64,000 nt of DNA from Rhizophagus irregularis (lineage: Eukaryota; Glomeromycota; Glomeromycetes; Glomerales; Glomeraceae), in the NCBI RefSeq assembly GCF_026210795.1, contig NC_089444.1:1354501-1418500 (forward strand), given 5' to 3'. Both the position numbers and the translations under genes were made by a program. Positions 33,760 to 46,466 of the stretch are shown piece after piece. The number at the start of each line of letters is the position of its first letter. The first letter of the stretch is position 1. A model generated the notes under the pieces. That model had not been told where the DNA came from, searched no databases, and saw only the letters and a program-made list of their open reading frames with translations.

Positions 33760-36700
33760 TTAAATTATACAATCCAAACACTCAGAATTATTTTGATATA
33801 AAATTTCAGTAAGCAAGCGGCTTGCATAATATGCTTGTGGATGAGTTTGTAAAACAGAAATATTAGCTTGTTTTTGTGTCAAAACTCTATTTGCATTAAT
33901 AAATTCATACATATCATTTTTTAATTGATTATCAATATTAGGAACGACATATCTTTGTTCATCTTGTTCATCTTCACCATTATATATATAATATTCATTA
34001 ATACTTCTAAGCCATTCAGATATAGTATTTTCAATAATTACTATATTTGGTCTTTTGGAAGGATCTGAACCCCAGCACTTTTTCATCAAATCTATATAAC
34101 ATTTTGGAGTATTTTTTATAATTTCAGGGCGATCTCCTTCACAAATACTTAAAATAAGTTCAACATCATGTGCTTTATTATTAAATGGAGGAATACCTGA
34201 TGTAAATTCCCACATTATCATTGAAAAGCTATAAATATCACTTGCTGGAATATAGGGTTCTTTTCTTAATATTTCAGGCGCCATGTAGGGTAAAACTCCA
34301 TAAACTTCATCAATTTTATCATCAGAATTTTGTATAGGTTTGCATAATCCTAAATCAATAATATATATTTCATTATAATCATCTGATATTAAGATATTAC
34401 CATCATGAAAATCACAATGAATAAGTTCTGATTCATGTATTACTTTAAGTCCTAAAATAATTTTTTTTAATAATTGCAATTTAGTTTGCCATTTAAATTT
34501 AACTATATTAGATAAACATTTTTTCAAACTTCCTTTTTTTGCATAACTCATTATTATCATATAATTTAAATTATTTGGATCTTGGGAAATTCCAAAGAAT
34601 TGAATAAATTTTGAAAAAGACTTTTTCTGACAATTATAATGATGTTTCCACTATATATAGTAAATATTTAAAATTATTAATTTATAAGATAAAATAAAAT
34701 ATACAATTAGTATCTAATAAGTAAAAATACTATACCTCATCTAAAAATTTATCACTTAAACTTGATGAATTATTAAGATTTTTAAGAATAACTTCATATT
34801 CAGTCCATCTATTCCATTGTTGTTCATCAAAGTTCCAACTATCAATAGGTCCATCTAACCAGATAGCTCTATAAATTTCGCTAAATCCTCCTTTATCATA
34901 ATAATTAATATTATTTAATTTATTATAAGGTATCCATTCTAAAACTTCATAATTACTTTTAGCATTTAGTTGTGCTTCTTGAATAAATTTATCAATAAAT
35001 TTATTTTTACTAGTCCATTTTGAAAAATCTTGCTGAAATTGTTTAATATTACATTGTTGGCACCATTTGTAATCAATATATAATTGATTGCATTCCTTAC
35101 ATAAGTTGTTAATTTTAAAATTATCTGGAGCCATTTTGTGCCAATAAAATGCTTTTTCCAAATTCTTCTCTATCCCTTCACCATTTTCATAACATAAGAC
35201 AAGACCATGCATTGACCTTTCATAGCTCTTCTCTGCCGCTTTCTGATACCATTGAAAGGCCATTCCCAAGTCCTTCTCTGTCCCTTCACCATTTTCATAA
35301 CATAAGGCAAGACTGTGCATTGACCTTTTATAGCCCTTCTCTGCTGCTTTATGATACCAGTGAAAGGCCATTCCCAAGTCCTTCTCTGTCCCTTCACCAC
35401 TGTAGTATTGTAGGGCAAGACCATGCATTGATCCTTCATAGCCCTTCTCTTCTGCTTTCTGATACCAGTGAAAGGCCATTCCCAAGTCCTTCTCTATCCC
35501 TTCACCATTGTAGTATCGTAAGGCAAGACTGTGCATTGACCCTTCATAGCCCTTCTCTGCTGCTTTCTGATACCAGTGAAAGGCCATTCCCAAGTCCTTC
35601 TCTGTCCCTTCACCATAGTAGTATTGTAAAGCAAGATTGTGCATTGACTTTTCATTACCCTTCTCTGCTGCTTTCTGATACCAGTGAAAGGCCATTTCCA
35701 AGTCCTTCTCTGTTCCATCACCATTTTCATAACATAAGGCAAGACTGTGCATTGACCTTTCATAGCCCTTTTCTACTGCTTTCTGAAACCAGTAAAAGGC
35801 CATTCCCAAGTCCTTTTCTGTCCCTTCACCATTGTAATATTGTAAGGCAAGACCATGCATTGACCCTTCATAGCTTTTCTCTGCTGCTTTCTGATACCAG
35901 TGAAAGGCCATTCCCAAGTCCTTCTCTGTCCCTTTACCATTTTCATAATACAAGGCAAGGCCATGCATTGATTCTTCATAGCCCTTCTCTGCTGTTTTCT
36001 GATACCAGTGAAAGGCCATTTCCAAGTCCTTCTCTGTCCCATCACCATTTTCATAACATAAGGCAAGACTGTGCATTGACCCTTCATAACCCTTCTCTGC
36101 TGCTTTATGAAACCAGTGAAAGGCCATTCCCAAGTCCTTCTCTGTCCCTTCACCACTGTAGTATTGTAAGGCAAGACCATGCATTGACCCTTCATAGCCC
36201 TTCTCTGCTGCTTTCTGATACCAGTAAAAGGCCATTCCCAAGTCCTTCTCTATCCCTTCACCATTGTAGTATCGTAAGGCAAGACTATGCATTGACCCTT
36301 CATAGCCCTTTTCTACTGCTTTCTGAAACCAGTGAAAGGCCATTCTCAAGTCCTTCTCTGTCCCTTCACCATTGTAGTATTGTAAGGCAAGATTGTGCAT
36401 TGACTCTTCATGGCCCTTCTCTGCTGCTTTCTGATACCAGTGAAAGGCCATTCCCAGGTCTTTTTCTGTCCCTTCACTATTGTCATAACATAAGGCAAGA
36501 CTGTGCATTGACTCTTCATAGCCCTTCTCTGCTGCTTTCTGAAACCAGTGAAAGGCTATTTCCAAGTCCTTTTCTGTTCCTTCACCATTGTAGTATTGTA
36601 AAGCAAGACCATGCATTGACCCTTCATAGCCCTTCTCTGCTGCTTTCTGATACCAGTGAAAGGCCATTTCCAAGTCCTTCTCTGTCCAATCACCATTTTC

Positions 36701-37240
36701 ATAATATAAGGCAAGACCATGCATTGATTCTTCATAGCCCTTCTCTGCTGCTTTCTGAAACCAGTGAAAGGCCATTTCCAAGTTTTTTTCTGTCCCTTCA
36801 CCATTGTTATAACATAAGGCAAGACCATGCATTGACCCTTCATAGCCCTTCTCTGCCACTTTCTGATACCAGTGAAAGGCCATTTCCAAGTCCTTCTCTG
36901 TCCCTTCACCATTGTAGTATTGTAAAGCAAGATTGTGCATTGACTTTTCATAACCCTTTTCTGCTGCTTTCTGATACCAGTGAAAGGCCATTTCCAAGTC
37001 CTTCTCTGTCCCATCACCATTTTCATAACATAAGGCAAGACTGTGCATTGACCTTTCATAGCCCTTTTCTACTGCTTTCTGAAACCAGTGAAAGGCCATT
37101 CCCAAGTCCTTTTCTGTCCCTTCACCATTATAGTATCGTAAGGCAAGATTGTGCATTGACCCTTCATCACCCTTCTCTGCTGATTTTTCTAACCAATTAA
37201 TGTTATTACTTGAATCTTTGATATTAGTGGAAGTTGACAT
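33760..37240 (-). CDS. Sel1-repeat TKL-like protein kinase
   Basis: Two exons, 37,240-34,736 and 34,650-33,760 (donor GTATAG, acceptor TATAG), give 1,131 residues; Met 37,249 is an alternative start. Residues about 25-710 are 19 Sel1-like repeats of 36 residues (consensus GSMHxLALxYxNGEGTEKDL and AFHWYQKAAEKGYE), a TPR-like solenoid for protein binding. A short zinc-ribbon-like CKEC...CQQC module (about 714-733) and the kinase domain follow: GGFSEIYRA (784), VILK (Lys 820), HCDFH (Asp 915, with Cys for the HRD arginine), IDLG (Asp 934), MAPE and SDIYSFSMIMWE. The repeats are nearly identical at DNA level, suggesting recent amplification. Probably a signalling kinase with a scaffold-binding arm; substrate unknown. 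Confidence 0.92.
34745..37165 (-). repeat. 108-bp tandem repeat encoding 19 Sel1 units
   Basis: The Sel1 array proper spans roughly 35,120-37,165 at a fixed 108-bp period without indels. Protein units 2-3 resemble 14-15, and 9-11 resemble 16-18, so growth probably occurred in blocks of several units. Because 108 is a multiple of three and the repeat lacks stops on the other strand, a 683-codon antisense frame exists (35,149-37,200), which I regard as a by-product. Confidence 0.85.
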
Positions 37241-37249
37241 TATTAACAA

Positions 37250-38131
37250 ATAATTTTATTTATAATTTAAAAAATTTAAATTCCTAAATGATGCATTCCA
37301 AAAAGGAAGGGCACTTTTTTTTTTAAATATTGTATGCTATGTTTCACTGCACTGTTGTACATTCACCGCATTTCACTGCATTGCAGTTCATTATAACAAA
37401 ATCATGTCCATTGCAAATCAATTTTTTACGAATAACGGTTGTTTACATAAAGATTTGGAAAAATTGGATGATGATTTATGTACAGTATAATCCGAATTGA
37501 CAATTGCATAATAAAAATTTCTAGCATGCATACTTAAACAAAGTAGGACTTTAATAAATATAACTTCAAATCTTTTGGTTTAGGTAATAATTTATACATA
37601 TGGAAATAATACTAATTTAAGTATAATTTAATTACCTATCAATGAATAAGCCGATTCTCAGCCAGAGTGACGGAACTGAAAAAGAAAGAAAAAATTTATT
37701 AATAACTTAATATTACTAATCCTCCGACGCCAAAGGAAACTGAAGCTATTTAACGTAATACCGCAGCAGTAATCGCAGCAATGAACTGATCCTAAAAAAG
37801 AAAAATCCCATTAATTTTATGGCTAATAGTGATTAATTGTACCATAGTAACCACATTTTGAGACAATCATATTTAAGAAAAAGGGGAGTATAGGATAATA
37901 TCATATACCCGGGTACACGTTAAGGATCCCATTTTTTTTTGCTTAATAACTCGGCTAACAAATAATTCGACCAATAAAATTACTTCACGTGATTTGATTT
38001 GTATCAATTTTAATTTTGACCAGTAATCTTTGAAAAAAGTTATTTCCATGTCTTCATAATAAAAATAAAATAAAAAATACAAAAAAGCTAAAAAAGGTAT
38101 CAGTTTTTTTTAAAAAAACATTATTTTTAAA
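37250..38131. other. Intergenic between kinase and ATPase genes
   Basis: No gene is visible. About 37,325-37,395 reiterates TTTCACTGCA/TTGCAGTTCA phrases. The rest is AT-rich; the short minus-strand frame at 37,873-38,082 is not convincing. Confidence 0.3.
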
Positions 38132-38199
38132 TAGGGATGCCAACGGTCGGTCATCGATCGGTCATAACCGGTTAATAACCGTGACTGTTGCCATCCCTA
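38132..38199. mobile_element. Tiny hAT-like fold-back element, 68 bp
   Basis: The ends are inverted repeats: TAGGGATGCCAAC on the left and TAGGGATGGCAAC read inward from the right, with a CGGTCGGTCATCGATCGGTC interior that also folds. TAGGGATGGCAAC-type termini are common in hAT MITEs. I see no clear 8-bp duplication, so it may be a deleted remnant. Confidence 0.5.
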
Positions 38200-38397
38200 G
38201 TCATATGTAATCAGAACTATTGTTATAGCGTCACTACATTTTTATAGTAAGCGTGAAAATGTGAAAAATATTACGTATTTAACCAGACAAAAAATTTCTT
38301 TATTTGATAAATATAAGTTAGATAAATGAAATACAGTTTGTTAATTCTAATTACTTTGTTATTCTAAAAAAAAAATCCTCTCCAAAATTACATCAAA

Positions 38398-41300
38398 TTA
38401 CAACCATTCTTTAAAGAGTTTAATGTATACCCACTTAATAAAACTGGTGAGAAACCAATAGGTAACGAGCACTCCTAAAAGGTACGAATAATAAAGTCCG
38501 GGTAATGGAACCATGCCTAGATATTTATTTAATGGTGTAAAAGGAATTATAATTGCAGCGCTCATGACAGCAAGGGTGGACAAACAAACAGGTAAAGAAG
38601 CAGTTGATTGTAAAAAAGGGAATTTGGGAGTTCGAATCATATGGACAATTAATGTTTGCGTAATCAACCCTTCAACAAACCAACCCGTCTCTATATAATA
38701 AAATAGTAATTGGGGTTAAAAAAAAAATTATAATTAATATATTTGATGCTTCCAAAACAAAATACTGTGATTTACTTACGAAATAGGCGAACTTTATAAA
38801 CATCATGAGGATCTTGGCATTTATAGTAGTAGAACATGAAAGCAAATGTGGTCATGTCAAAGATACTATTCCAAGGTCCAGTAAAAATCATGAATTTAAC
38901 AATACTTCTTGCAGACCATCGTTTGGGATGAGTCAAAAATTCAGGATCCTGCAATAATCGAAAGTTTAATAATAAGTTCTGAATTTTACATATTTACTCC
39001 GAAAATAAGTATGGACCTACCATTCTATCCCATGGAATTGCAATTTGAGAAAGATCATACAACAGATTTTGCAATATAAGTTGAAGTGCTTCCATTGGTA
39101 GGAAAGGAAGCCAGGCAGAAGCAATTAAAACGCTAAAGACATTACCAAAATTCGAAGAAATTGCCATTTTAATATACTTGATTGTATTGCCATAAGTGAT
39201 TCTTCCACGGATTATACCATCAGCAAGTACCATAAGACTTTTTTCGAGTAAAATGATGTCCGCAGATTCCTTGGCAATATCTGTTCCCTCATCTACACTA
39301 ATACCACAATCACTTTCACGGATTGCTGGAGCGTCATTAATTCCATCACCCAAAAAGCCAACAATGTGGTTACGTCTTTTCAATGCTTTTACAATATTTG
39401 CCTTTTGAAGAGGAGTTAACTTTGCAAATATTGTACCACTTTCGGCAATTTCTTCTAGTTTAGCATCATCAATACCTTCAAGTTCAGTAGTAGTGATAAT
39501 AGATTTAACTGGAAGATTAATTTCTTCACATACTTTGCGGCAAACAGCAGGTGAGTCTCCAGTAAGTACTTTAACCTCCACATTATATTTAAATAGTTCT
39601 TGAAGAGCAGGTTTAGTGCTTGGTTTTGGTGGATCCAAGAATGCGCAAACACCAACTAAAGTCAATTCGCTCTCGTGAGCTACAGTAAATTCGGAACATT
39701 TTTTCATATCTTTAAATGCAACTGCTATAACTCGTAGACCATCATTATTAAGACTTTCATTCAAATTCTTCATGTTTTTTAGAATTTCAGTTGTAATAGG
39801 AATGATGTCACTTGTTGGAAAAATTTCATTCGATGAAACATTATCCTTACCAACATAAATATTAGTGCAACAAGTTAACATTTCATCGACTGCTCCCTTT
39901 GAGATCAAGAAACGGCAATCATCATCTTTGCTGGATTCTAAGATGACAGACATTCTTCTTCTGACAAAATCGAATGGAATTTCATCAACTTTGAAAAAAT
40001 TTTGAGAAATATAAGCTCCATCAACATTTTCACTATTAAAATATTCAATAACAGCCACGTCCAAGAGGTTTTTAAGTCCAGTTTGAAAGTAACTATTAAG
40101 ATATCCCAGATACAAAGGAAGTTTGGAAACGTTTCCCAAATGGTCAAAATGATTTATGAGAACGACTTTGTTACAAGTTAAGGTTCCTAAAAAAAAAATA
40201 AAAAAATAAATTAAAAATTTAATTTTTTTTTTAAAAAAAATAAATGTAAATAATGATCAATTAATACATACCCGTTTTATCCGTACATAAAATATCTATA
40301 CCACCGAGATTGATAATAGAATCAAGTTTCTTTACGATACATTTTTTCTTTGACAAGTTAATAGCACCACGTGCCAGATTTGCATTCACGATCATTGGCT
40401 ATATTAAATAAGACATTTATTATTACTTATAAAAATCTTTTAATAAAAAATAAAATATTTGATAAAATAATTTACCAGCATTTCAGGAGTGAGACCAACT
40501 GCAACAGCAGCAGCAAACAATACTGCATCCTTCCAACCTCCCTTTAAAAAACCTTGAATCAATAATACCGGAGGCATCATCGCTAACATGATGCAAACAA
40601 ACATGTAACTGACACGGCGAATACCTTTTTGAAAAGCATTAGGAGTTCTTTTAACAGAAAGTTGTTTGGCCATTCCTCCAAAGAAAGTATTAGGACCCGT
40701 TTTTAGAACAACAGCAGTTGCAGTACCACTAACAACGGAAGTACCCATGAAACATAGATTAGGTTGATCAAGCTCAGAATAATTTAGTTTTGCATTATTT
40801 GTATTAATTGGTAAATAATCAGGTATAATAGGAGGTTGCTGTTGTAAAATTGTAAATTTTTCAACTGGAATGGATTCACCAGTTAATGAAGCTTGAGAGA
40901 CAAAAAGATCCTTGGAAGAAATCAATTGGACATCACCCGGAATTAGATCACCAGCACTAAGTCTAACCCAATCACCTGGTACTATATCTTCTAATGGGAT
41001 ATCCATTTCAACCGTTTCACCTCGATCCATCATCTCTATATCTTCATAACTTGGATCACTATAGTAAAAGAAATTAAAATATTATCATAAAAAAGTTTTT
41101 TCTTTCAAATAATTTTATTTAATTTTTTCCTTAAAATAATTACCGATTGTCAGGTGGTGAATATAAACGGATTACAGTTGCATTGTTATTAACCATTTTT
41201 TTTAGTTCTTGAGTTGCAACTTCACTCTTATATTCTTGAACGAAACGAATTCCAACGGACAGAAAAACCATTATTAATAAGATTACCAACGAGGAGTAAT

Positions 41301-41672
41301 CCTCCTCCGTAGCACCACTAAAAATGGCGAGGAAAATCAAAATGACATTGAATGGATGAACCGTTGAGTGGTAAAGGACAATATACCTATAAAAGTAGAA
41401 TAAATGAAAACGTTAAATTGTTCAACGCATTTTGTTCAAATCTCAACAATTTTAATGATACGATACCATGTCAGAGGTTTATATGTTGAGATAATATTCT
41501 TGCCATAAGATTCTAATCTCCTTGTAACATTTTCACGAGAGAGAGGACGAATGTTATCTAATATGATTGGAGGTTGCAAAGATTGCGATAGGCCACCTTT
41601 TTGAGTGTAGTTATCAGACACCGTGATGGTAAGATCATCATCATTCAAGTTTTTACTAGTAGATGATGTCAT
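38398..41672 (-). CDS. Magnesium-type P-type ATPase (P3B, MgtA-like)
   Basis: Seven exons join in phase: 41,672-41,467, 41,386-41,144, 41,058-40,476, 40,398-40,272, 40,186-39,021, 38,948-38,780 and 38,690-38,398, totalling 928 codons plus stop, the normal size for MgtA proteins. Landmarks are membrane helices 1-2 ([15 protein letters not shown]), actuator LTGES (about 209-212), the helix-4 motif [19 protein letters not shown], the phosphorylated Asp 384 in DKTGTLT (split by intron 4), and GDGINDAPA (about 666). C-terminal helices include [20 protein letters not shown], highly typical of P3B enzymes. These pumps bring Mg2+ into the cytosol at the expense of ATP. A TATATATA run near 41,849-41,857 lies about 180 bp upstream. 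The gene looks intact. Confidence 0.93.
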
Positions 41673-42269
41673 GGTGGCTCAAATATCTGGATTTCTAAAT
41701 TTAATAAACTATAGAATTTGCGTAGTAAAAGACCATTTAATGGTAATAAAGAAAAAAGTGATAAGGGATCATATAGTCAACACGAATTCATTTCTATATG
41801 AAGTTGTGAAATGATGAAATTTTTTTTTTTCTTGAATTTTGGCAGCTTATATATACATTAGATGAAAATCAAAATCGATTGAAAAATCGTACGTGTCACC
41901 CGTACGATCATCCAACCATCCCATTGACGCATACATTACTGCATTAGGTGCATTGTAACCAAAATAAATTTTCAGGACTAATACTTTTTTGTTTAATTTT
42001 TAATTTTTTTTTACTGTGGATTATCAAGGGTTGAAATTTCCATTTTTTCTTGGCATTTGATTATTTTGAAAAGTACTTCGAGGATAGAATTCTAAAGTAG
42101 AAGATTGACATAGATAAGAGAAATTTTATATTGTTGAAGAGATAATATTATTGGATTTGATTAAAAGTACGCCAAATATATAACTTTTTTTTTTTTTAAC
42201 GTATGGTAAAATGATATGAACATAATCGTTTAGATCATTTAAAAATTACACTTCTTTTCAGAAAGAAAG
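41673..42269. promoter_or_regulatory. Upstream region of the P-type ATPase gene
   Basis: The region contains the TTATATATAC element (about 41,848-41,857) that could act as a TATA box for the minus-strand ATPase, and a run ATCGTACGTGTCACCCGTACGAT (41,886-41,908) that is an imperfect palindrome. No gene is visible. Confidence 0.3.
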
Positions 42270-42960
42270 AAAGAAAAAATGATGTCGCATAATTTAGTAC
42301 AAAGTCGAACAAAAATCGATATAATTTAGTAGGAACTTTCTCATGGAATATTTATCGATTATCAAATAAAAGAAAATATATCAATACAACGTGAAGAATT
42401 ATTATGTCAAACAATATCATTATATGAAATTGTACAAAAAAAATTTATACGAGCATTTCTATTTTTTTTAATAATATAAAAAACAATTTATCTCCCGATT
42501 TCATGATAAACCGTTAATTATATAAACTATCAATTTATTATTAGAAAAACTCAAATATCAAATTATATCAAATATATATTGTACGTTAAAATATGATTTT
42601 AATATACGAACATTTATTTATTCAAATAGATCAGATTAGATAATTTATTAATACTGTATAAGAAAATATTGACAATGATTCTTTTACGGTAATTCCGTTA
42701 CGCGGTTGACACACGTTAAAATTATCACCGAAGAACATGATGCTGAACCGTATTATTTAATAACATATAAAATATTATTAAAAAAATTCGTCGATTTATC
42801 GGTTGTTAATAAAATCGAGTTTTTTTACAACTTTTAAGAAATTTGCTTATTTTCGACTCTCTTCAACGTTATATGAAAGTTAGTGGACCAAGTTCGCGGC
42901 CGTTAATTAAACAATTATTCATAAAAATGATAATAAATTTTTATCTGAATAAAGTTCATA
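42270..42960 (+). pseudogene. Weak coding relic of unknown family
   Basis: Discontinuous plus-strand frames with coding-like composition read HGIFIDYQIKENISIQREEL and YEIVQKKFIRAF near 42,340-42,460, ENIDNDSFTVIPLRG near 42,665, VKIITEEHDAEPYY near 42,720, and DSLQRYMKVSGPSSRPLIKQ near 42,855. Stops and frame changes separate them, several of the kind expected from CAA/CAG to TAA/TAG changes. I do not recognise the ancestor. Confidence 0.3.
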
Positions 42961-44464
42961 ATGTGAATTACATCATTTTGTCATTTGTTCCTTAAAATGA
43001 TTGACATTTTTAAATTATGTTACTTTCAATTTTCTTAAAATAGCAATAAACAACCGGATTTTCCCATTCGAATGGAAAATTCTCGTACTACGAAAAATGA
43101 TTTTAAGAAGTTTCTATGCATATTATTTCAAAAAAGAAAAAAAAAAAAGACATTTTTTTTTAAACGCCATAAATAAATAAAATAATATTTGTTTATACTA
43201 AATTTAGAAAAAGATTCTTTGTTTAAATTTTTTTAAAGAAATTTTATCAATGATTTAATTGGACGAAAAAAAAAATCTGTATATTAACTGAATATCTTAG
43301 TATGTATTAGTATGTATTCCGCACTTTTGTAAATCCTTTAAAACGTTTTTATTATATTTTTATTTATACATGATTTATAAATAATTATTTGATATCATCT
43401 GTCATCAAGATAATTTTTTTTTTACATTTAATCTCAGTTATAAAAAAATTTCGATGTTCTATTTATGTTGGAAAACTCTCCATCTTCCCCCTTATAGCTG
43501 AGAAAAAATTATCATGCAATTTTTTTTTTTGTGATACGCTTGGCATGTAGAGTGTTGTTTCGCAATATTCTCGAGAGGCTAAAATTGAAGTTAAAGCTAC
43601 ACATTTTGCTGAGTAATATACATAATATATTAATATATTGTCTGCTAACATAATTTCTGAACTTTAAATCGGTAAATTCAATCTCGTTCGTTTGTGCGTT
43701 ACGCTGTATAAATTTATTACAGTATAAAAAAACCTAGATTTTACGGTATGTCGGGATGCTTCAATTTTCACGCTCTTCTACAGTTACGTTATCACCAGAG
43801 TTACTAATCATCTTAATTTACTTGTTGCAAGTAAAAGGAGCCGTTTACTCAAAGACAATAAATTAAATTGCATGTGCATTAATTATAGTGTTTACTATTT
43901 TATCCCAACATATGACTTTATTATTATTATTATTATTATTATTCTAACATTAAATTTGTTATTTAATCATTCTTTTTTAATAAATATAATAATAATAAAT
44001 CAACTTAAGAAATTTAAGAACTTCCTTCGTACGAGTGGATTGATCAATCATACCAATTTGAAGCATTAAAAAATTATTATTTCCAATTGATGAATAAAAA
44101 TACTTAATAATTTTAACTTGCTTTATAATATAAAATTACTATATTTATAATTAAGAAATCGCATTCTATAGTAAATTTAACAATAAATCTCAGTCCGATT
44201 TTTATAATTTTTTGTTAACTATTTTAAAAACAATGTTAATTAACCTCTTTTCAACTAACAAATCTGAATTTTTTTTCAATATGTACGATGATGCAATTCA
44301 CTGACGTTGTACGACAGGACAATTCTCATATATATTCATCAGCTTTTTTTTTTTACCACAAAATAATCCTTTCGGAACTTCGGAACATAGCCTATTTTTG
44401 TCCGGGTTTAAGGCCTATATCCACTTCTACAGGTCTACAAGTGAATATTATTTTTAATATACAG
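42961..44464. other. AT-rich intergenic with an ATT microsatellite
   Basis: The only defined feature is a (TTA)n microsatellite at about 43,919-43,945. The short frames at 43,463-43,651 and 43,872-44,069 have no recognisable content. Confidence 0.35.
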
Positions 44465-45330
44465 TAGTAAAAAACTGTCGCCACCGAGACCTTTCGTTTT
44501 TTGAAAGTGCATAAAACCTTCGACGATATAAATACTCTGCAAGAAAAAATTATCGGTAAAGATTTTCTTGAGCTAATCGAAGAAGTATATGAATTATAAG
44601 AAGTGGTACTCTATTATAAGACTTGTGAAAGAGTTCAAGGTCCTCAAGGATAAACCGAATCCTCGTATACAAATTGAGAGAGGTATTATCGAATATGGAG
44701 TTTGTGTTTTAACTTTCAACAGCACGGAATATATAATAATTCATTTTGAATAGTGAATGTTTTATTAAAGCTGGAAAGTAATGAGGCTTTGGTTCTAAAG
44801 TAGTAGTTAAGCAATTTAGAATCCATGTGAAATGAATATGTTTTGACAATAATCCGCACATCATTCATATCGTTAGGGTTGATTACATAAGAAAGAAATT
44901 TTCTGCATGAGGTCTGAATTGGGTATCATTGGTAGCGATAGAGGTATAATTTACCTAAATTACCTTGAAGGACGACATTTTCTTTACTGAATAAGAGAAG
45001 CATTCCGGTTTTCTACGACTGATGATTCATCGTTATTTAGGAGAACAAGAAATGGAAGCGTTTTTGGAAAATGGCGCACAACTTTCTGGCAATAAGAATA
45101 TGTATGTGGTGGAATACCTCCCATCTGCTTATTCAGCTTTAGCATTTGGGACGACAACTATATTTCTGGACAACAATAAAACATTTTTTGATTAGGGACA
45201 TGTGATCTTTTTTGCGGCGATATAAAAAAGCTTCGAGTCTAAGAACTGGACTTATATGCATGATGTCAATGTTTGCGGATGTACTTAAAAGATGATCGAG
45301 GAACATAAAGAAAGAATCCACCAGTAAGTT
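44465..45330 (+). pseudogene. Decayed gene, unknown function, part 1
   Basis: Plus-strand blocks with good coding composition are interrupted by stops and shifts: TETFRFLKVHKTFDDINTLQ then KIIGKDFLELIEEVYEL (about 44,480-44,600), LMIHRYLGEQEMEAFLENGA then QLSGNKNMYVVEYLPSAYSA (about 45,015-45,140), TCDLFCGDIKKLRV and KNWTYMHDVNVCGCT (about 45,190-45,290). This is clearly a former gene, GC-richer than its surroundings. The family is not identified, and it may belong with the relic that starts near 46,467. Confidence 0.45.
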
Positions 45331-46466
45331 TATTCTTTACTATTAATAGTATGTTGCCAAATGTGCATTCCTAACATACATTGCGTTATTAAGTATTAAA
45401 TGGAGTCCGAGAAAAATAAGAATGAGTGGTTAGAGCTTCTACCAACAATACCTTTATGAGATATTCAGTATATTTTCCTAACTTAGATAAAAATGCCACT
45501 ACTACACTGCTCTCCCGTAAAGCTTTGGAATTCATCTAAAACCAGTTTATGTGAATAGGAATGATATAGATTTTGGAGATGAGTTAGTTGGTTCAGAAAT
45601 CTCATGTTTATAGAAAAAGATTAGGAGATGCGAGATTTCTTGTAGTTAGTGATGGAAACAAATTAGCCGTAAAAATTTGTGAAAGCAATGATGCCAGGAC
45701 TCGCGTTAAATGGCCTAGGATTCATATAGTACTCCGTCCCTCCCTATTTGATAAATCATAAATTTCACTCGCTCCTCCACATTTTTTTATCTGAAAAACT
45801 AACAAAGTTACTGTATGCGAGTCTGTGAGATCAAATAAATCATGAGATTTTTAAAAGTTTCATTTTATTGCAGGATTTATTGTATTATACAGACATCTAA
45901 CTCAAAAGATATATTTTTTTCTTATGGAATTATGTGACGACGGAATGGCTTGATAATATTGGTCATTGATTCGATTTCTTATTTTTTTCCGCCATGACTT
46001 TTATTTAATCATGTATAACAGCAGTAATCCAAATAGATAGTTTCGCTTGATGCAGTTACTTGTATCCAAAAATAACAAAAATAAAAAAATATTTGTTTAG
46101 GGTTATTTATTATTCAAGTTCGTGGCTACAAATAATTACCAAAATATTTTTGGGTTCATGAATACAATAATCTCCATCCAGGGCCATTTTATTTTCCCAT
46201 CTTTCCCATTCTTCATTAATAACCATCTTAAAATTTTGCGAGACCAGACTCGTTTAACGAACCCAAAACTACTAAGGTTGAGATTTTGTTAAACTTTACC
46301 ATCTGATGTAGGGATGAGAACCGGCGATTCAAACTGCAGTTCAGTCAACTCAGTGATAATACGCATTTTGTATACACGCATATCGATTTATTTTATTTAT
46401 TTTTTTTTTGTCCTTTGAGAAATGTCACGTGTAGTTACGCAATGGTGAAAATCACCAGACACATCT
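45331..46466. other. Intergenic with faint coding remnants
   Basis: Short plus-strand fragments such as RLGDARFLVVSDGNKLAVKI (about 45,625-45,685) suggest the relic upstream may extend here, but there is no continuous frame. The remainder is AT-rich. Confidence 0.3.

Noticed and set aside
35149-37200. 683-codon open frame antisense to the Sel1 array
   Set aside because: It mirrors the 108-bp repeat exactly (reiterated SLSLHHC and RPFPSPSL), has no start context or splice partners, and exists only because the repeat length is a multiple of three and lacks antisense stops.
38513-39408. Plus-strand frames within the ATPase gene
   Set aside because: Shadows of a well-supported P-type ATPase on the opposite strand.
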